Below are positions 54,414-63,807 of a stretch of DNA of 64,000 nt, piece after piece. The notes under the pieces were generated by a model, which made no database searches, was not told where the DNA came from, and saw nothing but the letters and a program-made list of their open reading frames with translations. This DNA is from Bacteroidales bacterium (GTDB lineage Bacteria > Bacteroidota > Bacteroidia > Bacteroidales > Prolixibacteraceae), in the NCBI GenBank assembly GCA_012719495.1, contig JAAYAG010000011.1, forward strand, positions 1-64,000, given 5' to 3'. Each line of letters starts with the position of its first letter. Within the stretch, counting starts at the first letter, position 1. The position numbers and the translations under genes are program-made.

Positions 54414-54534
54414 GAAAAGGGAATAAATAATATTTCCTTCACAACATACACTTAAAAATTTCAGTATTTCATATACGTATAGCATAATCAACAATCTGAC
54501 ACCTGATAAAAGTCGAGCTAAATGAATACAAAAA

Positions 54535-54563
54535 GGGTTACAGCATAGAAATTACTGTAACCC
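54535..54563 (-). terminator. terminator of the sigma-factor gene cluster
   Basis: GGGTTACAG and CTGTAACCC pair perfectly around an 11-base loop. On the minus strand a run of five Ts follows, so this closes the gene ending at 54600. Confidence 0.75.
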
Positions 54564-54599
54564 CGAATTTATTATTAAAACATAAATTTTCGAAAACGC

Positions 54600-55061
54600 C
54601 TACCTATTAAACCTTGGGCCATCATCGCCCCGCTTATATTCTTTAAGTAAGAAACCTTTAAAATTCATCTCAGCAACATATAAACGCACAACCTTTTTAG
54701 GGGGCAACAGCTTTAGAAACTTCTCGTTATATTCTTTAAAAAGATCGCCTTCCAAACTCTGCTGCGCTGAAAATTTACGTGACAGTTCTATATATTTTTC
54801 ATCGTTTAGGTTTTCACTGTTTTTATCGAGCATTAGCTCCATCTTATGACGCTCAATCATAAGAGCAAATTTCTTCTGTTCAAATTCATTATATACTGGC
54901 CAGAATTTTTCTGCCTCTGCTGGAGTCAAATTAATGGCTTCCGTTATGTAAGCAATTTTCTTTGCTTTGAATTTCTCATAATCGAAAGGATTATCAGGCT
55001 GGGCAAAACCCTGCAAAGCAAAAATTGTAAACATCAAGACGATTATAAATTTATTCTTCAT
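54600..55061 (-). CDS. small periplasmic helical protein (Spy/CpxP-like)
   Basis: Residues 1-20 are a signal peptide (IVLMFTIFALQGFAQ). The mature part is charged and helical, with INLTPAEAEKFWPVYNEFEQ, which resembles the LTxxQ-type repeats of Spy/CpxP or heavy-metal sensor proteins. In Bacteroidota such genes often follow an ECF sigma gene and a short membrane gene, as here, and probably serve envelope stress. Function is inferred from pattern and context. It lies 54 bases after the membrane gene on the same strand. Confidence 0.7.
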   Translation of the reverse strand: MKNKFIIVLMFTIFALQGFAQPDNPFDYEKFKAKKIAYITEAINLTPAEAEKFWPVYNEFEQKKFALMIERHKMELMLDKNSENLNDEKYIELSRKFSAQQSLEGDLFKEYNEKFLKLLPPKKVVRLYVAEMNFKGFLLKEYKRGDDGPRFNR

Positions 55062-55115
55062 GATATTTTGTTATAAATTATTGACTATCTTTCATATATA
55101 TTCCAAATCGAAAAA

Positions 55116-55547
55116 TCATTCATTCGAGTTCAAAACAAATAGTTCATATTCATTGAGCGAAGCCATAAGTACTTTTTCAAGCTGATCCTGATCAAGGCTT
55201 TCGTTATCATCTGAGTTCATCGCTTCGAAAACGCTATGATCGTCAGTTGAATAACTGATAAAATATTCCATATCGAATATTGAAGCTTGTTCATTTGCTT
55301 GTTTACCGGGCGAAAAAGTTCTCAATGGCACATAAACCAGCAAAAAAACCAACCCAAACACGGCTGCCAAGCCGAGCAATGGTCTTAGAACGTATATCAT
55401 TCCCGTTTTATGGGTTTCAACTTTTCCAACTTCAACATTAGCCATAATCCGCTGTGGCAAGGTGTCGAAGTAACCATCGGGGACCCGAAATGGGTTAACA
55501 TCCGATTTGTCTCCAAGTTTTATCTTATCATTGTTTTGCATCATCAC
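55116..55547 (-). CDS. small membrane protein of the ECF sigma operon (possible anti-sigma factor)
   Basis: This 143-residue protein starts with a cytoplasmic segment containing NPFRVPDGYFDTLPQRIM, a motif common in Bacteroidota proteins encoded beside ECF sigma factors. One membrane helix follows (LLGLAAVFGLVFLLVYVPL, about residues 57-75), then an acidic outer tail. A membrane anchor with a small cytoplasmic part suits an anti-sigma factor, but no zinc-binding ZAS motif is present. It lies between the sigma factor gene (183 bases upstream) and the Spy-like gene. Confidence 0.65.
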   Translation of the reverse strand: MMMQNNDKIKLGDKSDVNPFRVPDGYFDTLPQRIMANVEVGKVETHKTGMIYVLRPLLGLAAVFGLVFLLVYVPLRTFSPGKQANEQASIFDMEYFISYSTDDHSVFEAMNSDDNESLDQDQLEKVLMASLNEYELFVLNSNE

Positions 55548-55730
55548 TCATTCTCTTTAAAATTGCATTTAAGCTTATAAACATCGATATTAAAACCGAT
55601 TTTAACCTTCAAAACAACAGTGTTGAATTATTGTTTTGAAAGAGCCCCAACAAAGGGTTGTTATTTCTTTAACTTTAATTATCACTTCGACTATTCCTTT
55701 ACAAAAAGGTTTAACCAAACTGTAACAAGT

Positions 55731-56276
55731 TTAATTAACACGATTATTAATAAACTCTTCAATTTTCTTCACAGCATGGTGGTACGAGGCTTTTAGCGCA
55801 CCTGTTGTTACATTTAAAATTTCTGAAATTTCTTCATATTTCATTTCATCAAAGTATTTCATATTAAATACCAATCGTTGCTTTTCGGGAAGCCGTACCA
55901 CAGCTTCCATAAGCATCTTCTGGGCTTGTTCACCATCAAAGTAGTCGTCGGCATGCAATTTCTCGACCAAATATTCATCTTCAGAAAGCGACCAAAAACC
56001 CTTTCTTTTCTTTTTCTGAGCCAGAAATGTAAGCGACTCGTTTGTCGCAATGCGGTAAAGCCATGTAAACAATGATGAATCGCCCCTGAAAGAATCAATA
56101 CTATTCCAGACTTTAATAAACACATTCTGCATTATATCGTCGGCGTCGTCGTGATCAATTACTATTTTACGCACATGCCAATAAAGCTTCTCCTGGTAGG
56201 TAACTACCAATTCATGAAAAGCCATCCGTTTATGAGAAGGATCTTTTAATTTTTGTATAAGATTTTCTTCATTCAT
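55731..56276 (-). CDS. ECF RNA polymerase sigma factor
   Basis: This is a group 4 sigma-70 protein of 181 residues. Region 2 is AFHELVVTYQEKLYWHVRKI, then DDADDIMQNVFIKVWNSIDS and FTWLYRIATNESLTFL. Region 4 is RLPEKQRLVFNMKYFDEMKY, then EEISEILNVTTGALKASYHH. It should direct RNA polymerase to an envelope-stress-type regulon. I place the start at 56276 (MNEENLIQKL); the 27 upstream in-frame residues are unlike sigma factors. It is divergent from the LysM gene and followed by two genes that probably belong to the same system. Confidence 0.93.
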   Translation of the reverse strand: MNEENLIQKLKDPSHKRMAFHELVVTYQEKLYWHVRKIVIDHDDADDIMQNVFIKVWNSIDSFRGDSSLFTWLYRIATNESLTFLAQKKKRKGFWSLSEDEYLVEKLHADDYFDGEQAQKMLMEAVVRLPEKQRLVFNMKYFDEMKYEEISEILNVTTGALKASYHHAVKKIEEFINNRVN

Positions 56277-56368
56277 CGAACAAAAAATAAAGGCATTTTT
56301 CGCAAAACGGCTGCAATTTATAATATTTTCGCTAACACAATGAGTTAAAAGATTCAAAACAATGGCAT

Positions 56369-56401
56369 TTTTGATTTTTTAACCAACCTCTTGTTATATT
56401 T
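56369..56401 (+). promoter_or_regulatory. promoter of the LysM protein gene
   Basis: TTTG at 56369-56372, 21 bases, then TATATTTG at 56394-56401, a perfect TAnnTTTG. The ATG is 88 bases downstream, leaving a leader of about 80 bases. Confidence 0.7.
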
Positions 56402-56489
56402 GCACTGAATTGAGAAAGTATTCGATATGATCGATAGACTAGCAACATGTACTGTTGTTTAAATTTTATCGTCCAACGCAAAAAGTAAA

Positions 56490-58595
56490 ATGAATATGAT
56501 AAAGAGAATTTTGTCACTGCTACTCATTGGTCAACTTATCTTTGCCGGTTTTACTTCGGCACAACAAATAAGCCCAAAAGATCAGCATCAATCATCAGAG
56601 AAAACCATAACTCACATAGCTGAGAAACGTGAAACCATTTTTTCAATTTGCAAGAAATACGATATCGATCAAACTGATCTTTTGAAAGCCAACCCAACGC
56701 TAAAAGACGGATTAAAAACCGGGCAAACAATTATTATTCCACAGAAGAATAAAGTACAACCGGGCAAAAATACACACAAAAACACTGAAGAAGAATTCAT
56801 TAACCATACTGTTGCCAAAGGTGAAACACCTTTTTCCATTTCAAAGCAATATAAAATTCCGATTGAGACCATTGTAAAATTCAATCCTGACGCAAAAGAT
56901 GGTGTAAAAACCGGTCAGGTTCTTAAAATTCCAGGATTTGCGAACGAAGCTGCTGCCAATCAAGTTTCAGTAGTTTATAATACCAACACAGATAAAAAGA
57001 ATTTCATTGAATATGAAGTAGAGGAAGGTGATACATTTTATGGTCTGCTTCGAAAATTTGGCATAACTAAAGACCAGTTATTAACGGCAAACCCAGGAAT
57101 GACGTATGATATTAAGGTTGGACAATCGGTACGGATTCCCAGTATTGAAGAATCATCAAAAAAGAAAGACAGCAACACTAAACATATTGAACACAAAGTG
57201 GAACCAGGCGAAACCATTTATGGAATTTCAACTGAATACGGGATTAAAGTTTATGATTTAATGCAAGAAAACCCCGGATTAGAAGAGCGTGTTCTTGCAG
57301 CGGGCGAAACCGTTTTCATTCCCCGGAGTTCTGAAAATGGAACTAATAATGCAAAAAAAGAAAGTCCAAAAACAAAAAACGATACAGCTTTTCAAAGTCG
57401 AGGGAACGGTAAAAGTGCTTTCGTAAACTCACGCGACACATTCAGCATTGCATTGTTTTTGCCGTTGTTTCTCAAAGAAAATCAGTGGAATAACGACACA
57501 GACAGTTCATCAACAATATTTTCGTCAACCGACAAAAAAGAACGGTCGCTTTACAGCCATTCTCGAAATTTCTTATTCTTTTACGAAGGGTTCCTTGTTG
57601 CCCTCGACTCGATGAAAAAAACCGGGATCAACATTAAAGTTGATGTATATGACAGTCAGTTCAAACAACACGTGGTTGATTCGGTTATTCGGCAACCCAA
57701 ATTCCTGAATACCGACCTTATTGTTGGACCAGTTGATGTTAAACATCAGAAAAACATATCTAGTTATTCTTACAAGAACCAAATCCCCTTAGTTTCTCCT
57801 TTTTCTTCGGATAATGATTTCATGAACACTAACCCATTTTATTTTCAAATTAACCCACCCAAAGACTACATATACAGAAAAACTGCCGATTACATAGGAA
57901 GAACCCATTGGGATAAAAATGTAATAATATTAACTCCTTACAGTTACGAACAAATTTCGGGCGGCGACATTGTAGAACTCGTGCGTGAAAAATTGAAATT
58001 TTATTCCGAAAAAAATAATGGAGGTTCCATTGAATTTTCAAAAATCAGTATCTCTGACGGCTATTATGAAGTAAAAGACAACCTCAAGAAAGACCGCGAA
58101 AACATTATTTTTATCCTCCCGCCATCGAGCAAAACAGAACGCGAGGCCATCTTAAGCCGTGCAATAAATAATCTATATACACTTTCAGAAAATTTCGACA
58201 TAACCCTTTATGGAATGAGTGAATACACTAATTATAAGAGCATTAATGCCGAATATTTCCATAAGTTGAAGTTGCACTATCTTACCCCAAATTTTATTGA
58301 TTATTCTGATCCTGAAGTAAACTACTTCATCAAGAATTTCAGGAAAAAATTTAATGCTGAACCAAACCAATTCAGCTATCGAGGATACGACATTGCAAAA
58401 TTCTTTCTCGAAGCCTATCGCACAAACGGGAAGAATTATCTCAACAAAGCTTCGTCGCTGGACATCAATACATTACAAAGTGGATTCAAAATGAAACGGG
58501 CAAAAGAATTTTCTGGTTTTATGAACCAAGCAATCTATGTTGTTAGCTTTACGAGCGATTACGAGGTGAAAATAGTTTCAAAGCTAACAGATTAG
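56490..58595 (+). CDS. four-LysM protein fused to a periplasmic-binding-protein-like domain
   Basis: Residues 1-25 are a signal peptide (LLIGQLIFAGFTSAQ). Four LysM peptidoglycan-binding repeats follow (about residues 36-85, 100-148, 170-220, 230-277), each with the pattern GETIYGISTEYGIKV and ending in a VFIP-type strand. Residues about 310-700 resemble the two-lobed substrate-binding fold of branched-chain amino-acid receptors (IALFLPLFL, NTDLIVGPVDVKHQKN, IPLVSPFSSDNDFM and YRGYDIAKFFLEAY). So it binds the cell wall and possibly a small ligand or wall fragment. It diverges from an ECF sigma factor gene and may be one of its targets. Confidence 0.85.
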   Translation: MNMIKRILSLLLIGQLIFAGFTSAQQISPKDQHQSSEKTITHIAEKRETIFSICKKYDIDQTDLLKANPTLKDGLKTGQTIIIPQKNKVQPGKNTHKNTEEEFINHTVAKGETPFSISKQYKIPIETIVKFNPDAKDGVKTGQVLKIPGFANEAAANQVSVVYNTNTDKKNFIEYEVEEGDTFYGLLRKFGITKDQLLTANPGMTYDIKVGQSVRIPSIEESSKKKDSNTKHIEHKVEPGETIYGISTEYGIKVYDLMQENPGLEERVLAAGETVFIPRSSENGTNNAKKESPKTKNDTAFQSRGNGKSAFVNSRDTFSIALFLPLFLKENQWNNDTDSSSTIFSSTDKKERSLYSHSRNFLFFYEGFLVALDSMKKTGINIKVDVYDSQFKQHVVDSVIRQPKFLNTDLIVGPVDVKHQKNISSYSYKNQIPLVSPFSSDNDFMNTNPFYFQINPPKDYIYRKTADYIGRTHWDKNVIILTPYSYEQISGGDIVELVREKLKFYSEKNNGGSIEFSKISISDGYYEVKDNLKKDRENIIFILPPSSKTEREAILSRAINNLYTLSENFDITLYGMSEYTNYKSINAEYFHKLKLHYLTPNFIDYSDPEVNYFIKNFRKKFNAEPNQFSYRGYDIAKFFLEAYRTNGKNYLNKASSLDINTLQSGFKMKRAKEFSGFMNQAIYVVSFTSDYEVKIVSKLTD

Positions 58596-58618
58596 ACTTC
58601 AATGTATTATATAAGAAT

Positions 58619-59101
58619 TCAGGAAACAATAAGTTCTTTCACGAAAAAGAAAATCATTAAGCCCGAAACAGTTAGTTTCATAACCAGAGCAATAACAAAC
58701 CCCATGAAAGCCCCAAAACCGGCACGGAGAGCTTCATTAGTTTCCTTGCCTGCCGATAATTCACCCAAAACCGCCCCAATAAATGGGAAAATGATAATTC
58801 CCATTGGAGGAAAAACAAATAACCCGACCAACAACCCAATCACACTCCCCCACATGGCCCTCTTGCTGCCACCATATTTTTTAGTTCCCCAAATTGGGAT
58901 AAAGTTTTCGAGCAAAGAAACAAGCAATGTAATTACAGCCCAAATAATTAAGAAACGAGTTGAAAATTGATATTTCTCCGTAAGATGGAGCAACAAAAGC
59001 CCCACATAACTTAACGGAGGACCTGCCAATCCGGGTAAGATACATCCGGCAAGTCCCAATAAGAGGAAAAAGATTCCACCAATGATAAGTAATATATCCA
59101 T
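58619..59101 (-). CDS. DUF456 family membrane protein
   Basis: This 160-residue protein has four or five hydrophobic helices and the glycine-rich pattern of DUF456: LAGCILPGLAGPPLSYVGLL in the first half and WGSVIGLLVGLFVFPPMGII then FIGAVLGELSAGK in the second. Function is unknown for the family. It converges with the LysM gene (23 bases apart) and stands alone. Confidence 0.85.
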   Translation of the reverse strand: MDILLIIGGIFFLLLGLAGCILPGLAGPPLSYVGLLLLHLTEKYQFSTRFLIIWAVITLLVSLLENFIPIWGTKKYGGSKRAMWGSVIGLLVGLFVFPPMGIIIFPFIGAVLGELSAGKETNEALRAGFGAFMGFVIALVMKLTVSGLMIFFFVKELIVS

Positions 59102-59322
59102 CTTTTTTTGGTGAAAAATACAAAATTTTACTTTACCTATTAACCTGTGTTTTATTTTAATAAGGAATCACCCAAAGATATGATTGCATAGAGATAAGCA
59201 AATCAGCCATCGAAATAGCCAAACTCTCAAAAATGAAGCAAAATCAGTTACTACTGTTAGTTATATAAAGAATTATTGTTATTTTGGGCAATCAAACTTA
59301 ACAGCACCTTTTTGTCCAATAT

Positions 59323-61002
59323 ATGAACCATTTTTCGGAACTACTTCAACTTATCGACTCGTACCTGGGAGGTTCTCAGTGGTTTGTCTTTTTACTTCTT
59401 GGTACAGGACTTTTTTTCACCTTATATCTGAAATTCCCTCAGATCCGCTACTTCAAATATGCGGTGAAAATAGTAAAAGGCAAATTCGACAGGCAAAGCG
59501 ACAAGGGAGATACTTCACATTTTCAGGCACTAACAACCGCACTTTCTGGAACTGTTGGTACAGGAAACATCGCAGGCGTGGCTTTAGCCATCCACCTTGG
59601 AGGCCCTGCTGCTCTCTTTTGGATGCTCGTAACAGCCATGCTGGGGATGACAACCAAGTTTGTAGAAGTAACTCTTTCTCATAAATACCGCGAGATAACG
59701 GCAGACGGTACTGTGGCTGGCGGACCAATGTATTACATGAAAAATCGGATGAAAATGCCTTGGCTTGCAGCAATTTTTGCTGTTGCTACTATATTTTCTT
59801 CGTTCGGTACAGGAAGCCTGCCTCAAATTAATTCCATTTCAAATTCTGTGTTTTCAACCTTTGGAATTAATAAAATAGCAACAGGTGCAGTTCTTTCGAT
59901 TCTTCTTGGTTTTGTTATCATTGGAGGCATAAAACGGATAGCAAAAGTGACTGAACGTTTGGTCCCTTTCATGGCAATATTCTACTTTTTGGGAGCAATT
60001 GCAGTACTACTTTTCAACTACAAAAATTTCTTTCCTGCTTTGCTCTCCATTTTTACTGATGTTTTCACCGGAACAGCAGCGACGGGAGGTTTTTTGGGGG
60101 CAGGTTTTGCGTTTGCCTTTAACCGTGGAGTAAACCGGGGACTATTCTCAAATGAAGCCGGACAAGGCTCTGCGCCAATTGCCCATGCCGCAGCACGCGC
60201 CCATGAGCCTGTTTCGGAAGGACTTGTTGCCATGCTTGAGCCATTTATCGACACCATTATTATTTGCTTTCTTACAGGAATGACCTTGTTAACCTCAGGG
60301 GTTTGGACTGAAAAATTCGACAATCAGTTTCAACAAGCTGACATGACAATCATACAGGGATACTATTCCGAAAAAAATGCAGAAGACTTGCAGGCAATAA
60401 AACTTTTTCTCGACGGAGAAAATACGCTGAAACCTTTTTCAGGTGAACTAAAAGTCGAAAATGGGATTATTACCGCCCCTGTAACCATCATTAACTCTCG
60501 CTCGGTGGCAGAAGATGTTATGGTTATTCGCCAACAAGAAAAATATTCAGGTTTAATTCCTGTAACAAACGGGAAAATTAAAGCTGATGCATCGTATAAA
60601 ATACAAGGGAAATCGCTTTTACATAGTGCACCTCTTACCAATGCAGCCTTTTCCCGAAGCTGGTTTGGAAGCTGGGGCGAGTATGTTGTTACTTTCGGCC
60701 TTCTGCTATTTGCTTTTTCAACAGCAATAAGCTGGTCGTACTATGGAGACAGGGCAACCACTTACTTATTTGGGAACAAATGGGTTATATATTTTAGAAT
60801 AATTTATGTAATCGGTTTTTTTCTTGCAGCGTTTACCGATACCACCGTTGTTTGGATCTTTTCAGGTGTTACAATTGCGTTGATGACCATTCCAAACCTG
60901 TTAGGAATATTATCATTAAGAAAAGAAATTAAAACCGACCTAAAGCTCTTTTGGGAAGAGTGGCGCCAACGGTTTCCAAATGAAAAAACACCAAATTCAT
61001 AA
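59323..61002 (+). CDS. alanine/glycine:cation symporter (AGCS family)
   Basis: This sodium-coupled amino acid importer is in the cytoplasmic membrane. The AGCS signature is visible as [20 protein letters not shown] near residue 70 and as [20 protein letters not shown] around residue 265, followed by [13 protein letters not shown]. At 559 residues it is about 100 longer than most members. The extra stretch (about residues 350-440: [20 protein letters not shown] through [15 protein letters not shown]-like text) looks like a beta-rich loop between two helices, seen in Bacteroidota members. The exact amino acid is not readable. Confidence 0.92.
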   Translation: MNHFSELLQLIDSYLGGSQWFVFLLLGTGLFFTLYLKFPQIRYFKYAVKIVKGKFDRQSDKGDTSHFQALTTALSGTVGTGNIAGVALAIHLGGPAALFWMLVTAMLGMTTKFVEVTLSHKYREITADGTVAGGPMYYMKNRMKMPWLAAIFAVATIFSSFGTGSLPQINSISNSVFSTFGINKIATGAVLSILLGFVIIGGIKRIAKVTERLVPFMAIFYFLGAIAVLLFNYKNFFPALLSIFTDVFTGTAATGGFLGAGFAFAFNRGVNRGLFSNEAGQGSAPIAHAAARAHEPVSEGLVAMLEPFIDTIIICFLTGMTLLTSGVWTEKFDNQFQQADMTIIQGYYSEKNAEDLQAIKLFLDGENTLKPFSGELKVENGIITAPVTIINSRSVAEDVMVIRQQEKYSGLIPVTNGKIKADASYKIQGKSLLHSAPLTNAAFSRSWFGSWGEYVVTFGLLLFAFSTAISWSYYGDRATTYLFGNKWVIYFRIIYVIGFFLAAFTDTTVVWIFSGVTIALMTIPNLLGILSLRKEIKTDLKLFWEEWRQRFPNEKTPNS

Positions 61003-61061
61003 TCACCATAAAACAAGGACACAAACAAATGACAACCAGATACTAACATAGAACCTTATTA

Positions 61062-63362
61062 ATGAAACCTATTGCAAAATTTTTACAGCTTTTTATCGAT
61101 GATAACTTTCTTTTGAGGCTGAAAGAGCAACTCACTTCACCACTAAAAGAGTTATCTTTTGAACAAACAGAGGCTGATATTTATTTTGACAAGAAAGACC
61201 AGTTCTTTCACAGCCATTGCTTTATTGTCAATAGCAATTGTATTGCAAAATATAGTGAATACCTAGCTAAACTTTCAGTCTTTAATAACATCATTTTTGT
61301 TATACGGGATGAACAGGAATTGTTAGAAAACATTGACTATTTAAAGCTTTTCCATTGGTTAAAATATAATTATACATCAGATGAATTACTTCTTTTGTTC
61401 GAAAAAATGGACTTGAGTAATGAACAAAACATTGTATCATCTGCAAATCAAAAAGACATTTTCGAAGCCCTCTGGTCTTTATCAACAACAGAGTCAACAT
61501 CATCAAAACACTTGTTTATCAAGGATTTAAAAGGTAATTATTTTTTGTATAACAATCATTTTGCCAACAGCTATGCAAACCTTCAAACCAACAAAAATAT
61601 TCCATTACGCAATGTAGATTTGTGGGATACACAAACATCAGCTCTTTTAGAAGAACTAGACTACCTGATCTTATCTTCTGGCAAAGGAATTATTAATCAA
61701 GTTGTTGAATTGATACTAAAATCGGGGCAAACCCAAAAATGTATCATCAGCAAAATGCCGTTAAAAGATGGTAACGGTAAAACATGGTTCATTACAGGAG
61801 CAATTACCACAAAAGAATCGAGTCATGAAGATGAAGAAAAACTTTTCCCCGATTGGAAACTTTTACAGATCTTGATGGACAACATCCCTGATTCTATCTA
61901 TTTCAAAGACCTCGAAAGCCGTTTCATCAGGATAAACCGGGCACAGGCAAAACTCATCGGAATTGAATCTCCGGAAGAAGCCATTGGCAAAACCGATTTT
62001 GACTTTTTCAACATTGAACTGGCAAAGAAAACCATGGCTGACGAACAGCGCATAATCAACACATCAATGCCAATAAATGGGGTAGAATTTGTGGGAACCA
62101 AAGATGGGCGTTTCCGCTGGGTAAGTACATCGAAGGTGCCAATTACCGACAAAAACGGGAAAGTAATCGGAACCGTTGGAATTACGCACGACATAGACAA
62201 AATGATGAGGGTTGAACAACGCTTGAAATCAGAACGCGATATGTTACAATTACTTATCGACCATATTCCCTCACCCATTTATTTCAAAGACACTCAATCG
62301 AAATTTACCCGCGTAAATCTTGCCCAGGCAAAACTCCTTGGTGCCAATTCTCCCGAAGATGTGATTGGAAAATCAGATTTCGACTATTACACCCCTGAGA
62401 ATGCTGACGAATTTTATAACGACGAAAAAAATATCATTGATAAGCATAAACCCCTAATTAATAAAGTAGAAGAATGTTTTCACCCAGGGGATGGGCTCCA
62501 TTGGTTTTCTACTACAAAAATACCATTAAAAAATGAAGATGGCGAACTTTCGGGCATAGTTGGTGTATCGCACGACATTACCGATCAGATACTTATAAAA
62601 AAGAACCTTGAACTGGCCAAAGAAAAAGCTGAGATAGCAAATTCGGCAAAAAGTAATTTTCTGTCGAATATGTCGCACGAAATTCGCACGCCAATGAACG
62701 GGGTAATCGGCATGGCTGAAGTGCTTAATATGACCGATCTGGACGAAGAACAGAAGCGCATTGTGGACCTGATTATCAGATCAGGAAACAATTTATTGAA
62801 TATTATCAATGATATACTTGACCTCTCGAAAATTGAAAGTGAAAAACTAATCATCGAAGCAGTCCCCATCGACATAAAATCGATCGTCAGGGAGGTACAT
62901 GAAATGTTCTATTTCGGGGCTATTGAAAAGAAAATTAATTTCGTTTGTAAAATCGATTCCAACATACCGGAATCCGTTATTGGGGATTCACTCCGTCTGA
63001 AACAAGTGCTTATAAATCTGACCAGTAATGCATTAAAATTCACTCAAGAAGGTGAAATTGTACTTGAAGCAAGTTTCCTTGGGAACAATGATAAAAACCA
63101 CTGTGTGATCTTCAAAGTAAACGATACTGGCATTGGTATTGGTAAAGAACAAAAACAATATCTTTTCGAAGCATTCACCCAAGCCGATGCTTCTACTTCC
63201 AGAAAATACGGGGGAACAGGTTTAGGCCTCGCTATTTGTTCGCGCCTTGTAAAAATGATGGGTGGCAAACTTGATGTAATCAGCGAGTTAGGTACTGGAT
63301 CGACGTTCTTTTTTGATATTTGTTTCAAAAAAATATTTATCGATGACCATGATGCTATTTAA
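61062..63362 (+). CDS. PAS-domain sensor histidine kinase
   Basis: This is a soluble kinase of 766 residues. The first 120 residues (ending in LFEKMDLSNEQ) are of unknown type. A weak PAS-like domain lies at about 140-265. Two closely similar PAS domains follow at about 270-385 and 395-510 (compare LLQILMDNIPDSIYFKDLES with LLQLLIDHIPSPIYFKDTQS). HisKA has the phospho-acceptor His539 in SNMSHEIRTPMNG, and the ATPase domain has LVNLTSNALKF-type and DTGIGIGKEQ boxes and GGTGLGLAICSRLV. No receiver is fused; a separate receiver gene follows after 13 bases. There is no membrane helix, so the signal is intracellular or membrane-permeable. Confidence 0.9.
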   Translation: MKPIAKFLQLFIDDNFLLRLKEQLTSPLKELSFEQTEADIYFDKKDQFFHSHCFIVNSNCIAKYSEYLAKLSVFNNIIFVIRDEQELLENIDYLKLFHWLKYNYTSDELLLLFEKMDLSNEQNIVSSANQKDIFEALWSLSTTESTSSKHLFIKDLKGNYFLYNNHFANSYANLQTNKNIPLRNVDLWDTQTSALLEELDYLILSSGKGIINQVVELILKSGQTQKCIISKMPLKDGNGKTWFITGAITTKESSHEDEEKLFPDWKLLQILMDNIPDSIYFKDLESRFIRINRAQAKLIGIESPEEAIGKTDFDFFNIELAKKTMADEQRIINTSMPINGVEFVGTKDGRFRWVSTSKVPITDKNGKVIGTVGITHDIDKMMRVEQRLKSERDMLQLLIDHIPSPIYFKDTQSKFTRVNLAQAKLLGANSPEDVIGKSDFDYYTPENADEFYNDEKNIIDKHKPLINKVEECFHPGDGLHWFSTTKIPLKNEDGELSGIVGVSHDITDQILIKKNLELAKEKAEIANSAKSNFLSNMSHEIRTPMNGVIGMAEVLNMTDLDEEQKRIVDLIIRSGNNLLNIINDILDLSKIESEKLIIEAVPIDIKSIVREVHEMFYFGAIEKKINFVCKIDSNIPESVIGDSLRLKQVLINLTSNALKFTQEGEIVLEASFLGNNDKNHCVIFKVNDTGIGIGKEQKQYLFEAFTQADASTSRKYGGTGLGLAICSRLVKMMGGKLDVISELGTGSTFFFDICFKKIFIDDHDAI

Positions 63363-63375
63363 TTAACATACAATA

Positions 63376-63780
63376 ATGAATACCGAAAAAAAATACAAAA
63401 TACTTGTTGCCGAAGATAACCACATCAACATTCAAGTGGCCAAATATATGCTCGCGAAAGTTTCAACGGTGCTAGACTTTGTAATGGACGGACAAAGCGC
63501 AGTTGATCAATTTATTAATAATTCATACGATATTATCCTGATGGATATGAAGATGCCCGTTCTCGACGGAATTGAAGCAACAAAAGCAATTCGTGATATT
63601 GAAGCCAGCCGTAACAGTAAAACTCGGATCCCAATAATAGCCATGACAGCCAACAGCGCTTGCGAGAAAGCCGCCGACTGCGAAAAGGCCGGCATGGACG
63701 GGTTTCTTTCAAAACCTTTCAATACCGATGATTTATTACGGGTTATAAAAACAATTGAACAAGACAGACTACAACAATAA
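63376..63780 (+). CDS. single-domain response regulator (receiver only)
   Basis: This is a CheY-like receiver of 134 residues with acidic residues Glu13/Asp14, phospho-acceptor Asp57 in IILMDMKMPVLDG, and the conserved Lys in FLSKPFNTDD. There is no output domain, so it may act by protein contact or relay phosphate onward. It is 13 bases after the PAS kinase gene and is most likely its partner; in many relatives this receiver is fused to the kinase. Confidence 0.93.
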   Translation: MNTEKKYKILVAEDNHINIQVAKYMLAKVSTVLDFVMDGQSAVDQFINNSYDIILMDMKMPVLDGIEATKAIRDIEASRNSKTRIPIIAMTANSACEKAADCEKAGMDGFLSKPFNTDDLLRVIKTIEQDRLQQ

Positions 63781-63784
63781 TTGA

Positions 63785-63792
63785 TATTTTTG
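63785..63792 (+). promoter_or_regulatory. -7 element of the mutS2 promoter
   Basis: TATTTTTG is a perfect TAnnTTTG, 15 bases before the ATG at 63808 and just after the receiver gene stop. No well-placed -33 box is seen. Confidence 0.5.
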
Positions 63793-63807
63793 CATCAAAA
63801 AAAAGCG

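Noticed and set aside
56277-56357. N-terminal extension of the ECF sigma factor
   Set aside because: The added residues are unlike sigma region 2 and fall in the divergent control region.
59184-59684. 166-codon plus-strand frame overlapping the AGCS symporter
   Set aside because: It shares most of its length with the clear symporter gene in another frame and has no recognisable domain.
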